From Parachlamydiaceae bacterium (GTDB taxonomy: Bacteria; Chlamydiota; Chlamydiia; Chlamydiales; Parachlamydiaceae): a stretch of 6,216 bases of DNA. Under the pieces are notes generated by a model, which did no database searches, had not been told where the DNA came from, and saw only the letters and a program-made list of their open reading frames with translations. Within the stretch, counting starts at the first letter, position 1, and each line of letters starts with the position of its first letter. Positions 5,690 to 6,216 of this stretch are shown here, piece after piece. Where the stretch lies: the NCBI GenBank assembly GCA_013817115.1, contig JACDDG010000154.1, forward strand, positions 1 to 6,216, written 5' to 3'. The position numbers and the translations under genes were made by a program.

Positions 5690-5721
5690 TTGAGATTTAT
5701 CCCATATGGGATTCGTATATA
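5690..5721 (+). promoter_or_regulatory. MerR-type promoter candidate with centred palindrome
   Basis: TTGAGA (5690-5695, five of six matches to the -35 consensus) and TATATA (5716-5721, five of six to the -10) are separated by 20 bases. The spacer contains the perfect 14-bp palindrome ATCCCATATGGGAT at 5699-5712, exactly centred with three bases on each side. A long 19-20 bp spacer with a centred dyad is the hallmark of MerR-family promoters. If used, transcription would begin near 5728, after the ATG at 5706. A second, 10-bp palindrome CGTATATACG (5714-5723) overlaps the -10. The site also lies just upstream of the divergent rhodanese gene. No MerR gene is in the window. Confidence 0.4.
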
Positions 5722-6089
5722 CGTTCCAGTATAGAACGACACCTAAAAAAACACACGTTATAATGTTAATTCATACTGACTATGAAAGCGACTATAAGGG
5801 TGCGTATACTTATTTTATTGGAGAAGAGGTCACATCTTTTGATGAAAGCGACTCATCTGGAGAATTCCAAAAAATGGTCATCCCTAAACAAGAATATGCG
5901 AAGTTTACAAACGGCCCTGCACCTATGCCTGACGTCATTGTAAACGTTTGGAACACAATTTGGGAAATGTCTCCTGAGGAATTGGGTGGAAAACGTGCAT
6001 ATTTGACCGATTTTGAAATTTATGATAGCCGGGCTTCTGATCACCAAAATATTGTTTTGGATGTGTTTGTGCGTATAAATACGATTTAA
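5706..6089 (+). CDS. AraC/GyrI-type effector-binding domain protein, short N-terminus
   Basis: 127 residues from ATG at 5706, or 108 from ATG at 5763. Belongs to the small-molecule effector-binding fold found in AraC/MerR activators and in stand-alone GyrI-like proteins. Seen: TDYESDYKGAYTYFIGEEV (24-42), the typical strand pair with YfiG; PKQEYAKFTNGPAPMPDVI (60-78); a helix with VWNTIWEMSPEE (80-91); DFEIYDSR (102-109); and a closing strand VLDVFVRI (117-124). There is no DNA-binding domain. The first 25-40 residues of the usual domain, including the part before the YESDY strand, are missing or replaced by unrelated sequence, and an in-frame stop at 5691 closes the frame upstream. Neither start has a Shine-Dalgarno. 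It may be a real short sensor protein or a 5'-truncated pseudogene. Divergent from the rhodanese, sharing its regulatory gap. Confidence 0.75.
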   Translation: MGFVYTFQYRTTPKKTHVIMLIHTDYESDYKGAYTYFIGEEVTSFDESDSSGEFQKMVIPKQEYAKFTNGPAPMPDVIVNVWNTIWEMSPEELGGKRAYLTDFEIYDSRASDHQNIVLDVFVRINTI

Positions 6090-6097
6090 TAATTCCA

Positions 6098-6135
6098 TTT
6101 GATTTAATTTTGATTTGATCTCATTTTTTTGATTT
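6098..6135 (+). repeat. Three TTTGATTT repeats after the effector-binding gene
   Basis: TTTGATTT occurs at 6098-6105, 6109-6116 and 6128-6135 in a very T-rich stretch just beyond the stop codon at 6087-6089. It may simply be low-complexity 3' sequence; no hairpin precedes the T-runs, so I do not call a terminator. Confidence 0.5.
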
Positions 6136-6153
6136 TTAAGAAGGTTAATGCAC

Positions 6154-6183
6154 CCCCGGGTTCCGCTATCGCTGCACCCGGGG
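6154..6183. repeat. GC-rich inverted repeat containing motif copy B
   Basis: CCCCGGGT (6154-6161) and ACCCGGGG (6176-6183) form a perfect 8-bp stem with a 14-base loop, and each arm itself contains the palindrome CCCGGG. Positions 6168-6185 repeat the ATCGCT-CCCGGGGCT motif found at 41-59. The burst of G+C in an otherwise AT-rich intergenic region fits a REP-like dispersed element. A 22-codon ATG frame through it is not a gene. Confidence 0.55.
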
Positions 6184-6194
6184 CTATTAACAGT

Positions 6195-6210
6195 TCCCCC
6201 TACCGGGGGA
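6195..6210. repeat. Second GC-rich hairpin at the window end
   Basis: TCCCCC (6195-6200) pairs perfectly with GGGGGA (6205-6210) over a four-base loop, 12 bases after the previous inverted repeat. It is probably part of the same element, which may continue past the window edge. Confidence 0.5.
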
Positions 6211-6216
6211 TAGGAG

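Noticed and set aside
6148..6213. 21-codon ATG frame through the GC-rich hairpins
   Set aside because: Entirely made of inverted-repeat sequence; a tiny frame without supporting evidence.
1..6216. CRISPR array
   Set aside because: No series of regularly spaced identical repeats; the repeats present are pairs or short low-complexity units.

Overview
The window (about 40% G+C, my estimate by eye) reads as bacterial chromosome with five protein genes. The best lineage clue is the TrpR homologue: its body (GWQ.F..LC, QREIA, VSIAQITRGSNA) resembles chlamydial TrpR as I remember it more than enterobacterial TrpR. It lies beside a complete Thermus-type isocitrate dehydrogenase, an enzyme that Chlamydiaceae lack but amoeba-associated chlamydiae keep. 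A Parachlamydia-like organism is therefore my best guess, held at moderate confidence. A gammaproteobacterial endosymbiont is the main alternative. Nothing in the window fixes the species.

Layout. 1-388: no recognised gene; it holds a near-perfect palindrome, copies of two short repeats that recur at the other end of the window, and a very good Shine-Dalgarno before the first gene. 389-1804 (+): NADP-type isocitrate dehydrogenase (icd) with the extra C-terminal domain of the Thermus/Rickettsia type. 1875-2165 (-): trpR, convergent with icd, with no trp structural genes in view. 2166-2568: about 400 bases of non-coding, repeat-like sequence. 2569-4320 and 4362-5018 (both -): the two-gene operon yqiJ-yqiK, an NfeD-like membrane OB-fold protein followed by a flotillin. 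5019-5240: short repeats resembling the end of an insertion sequence, then two overlapping, mutually exclusive hairpins. 5241-5666 (-): a probably exported single-domain rhodanese. 5706-6089 (+): an AraC/GyrI-type effector-binding domain protein, divergent from the rhodanese and short at its N-terminus. 6090-6216: AT-rich repeats, then GC-rich hairpins sharing a motif with the window start.

How the genes relate. Only yqiJ-yqiK is clearly one functional unit (flotillin membrane microdomain). icd serves the TCA cycle and trpR senses tryptophan; their adjacency has no obvious functional meaning. The most interesting regulatory signal is the 39-bp gap between the divergent rhodanese and effector-binding genes. 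A 14-bp perfect palindrome there sits exactly centred in a 20-bp spacer between a TTGAGA and a TATATA box, the layout of MerR-family promoters. If real, it moves the start of the effector-binding protein downstream to 5763. I found no convincing evidence of a wholly new multi-gene system.
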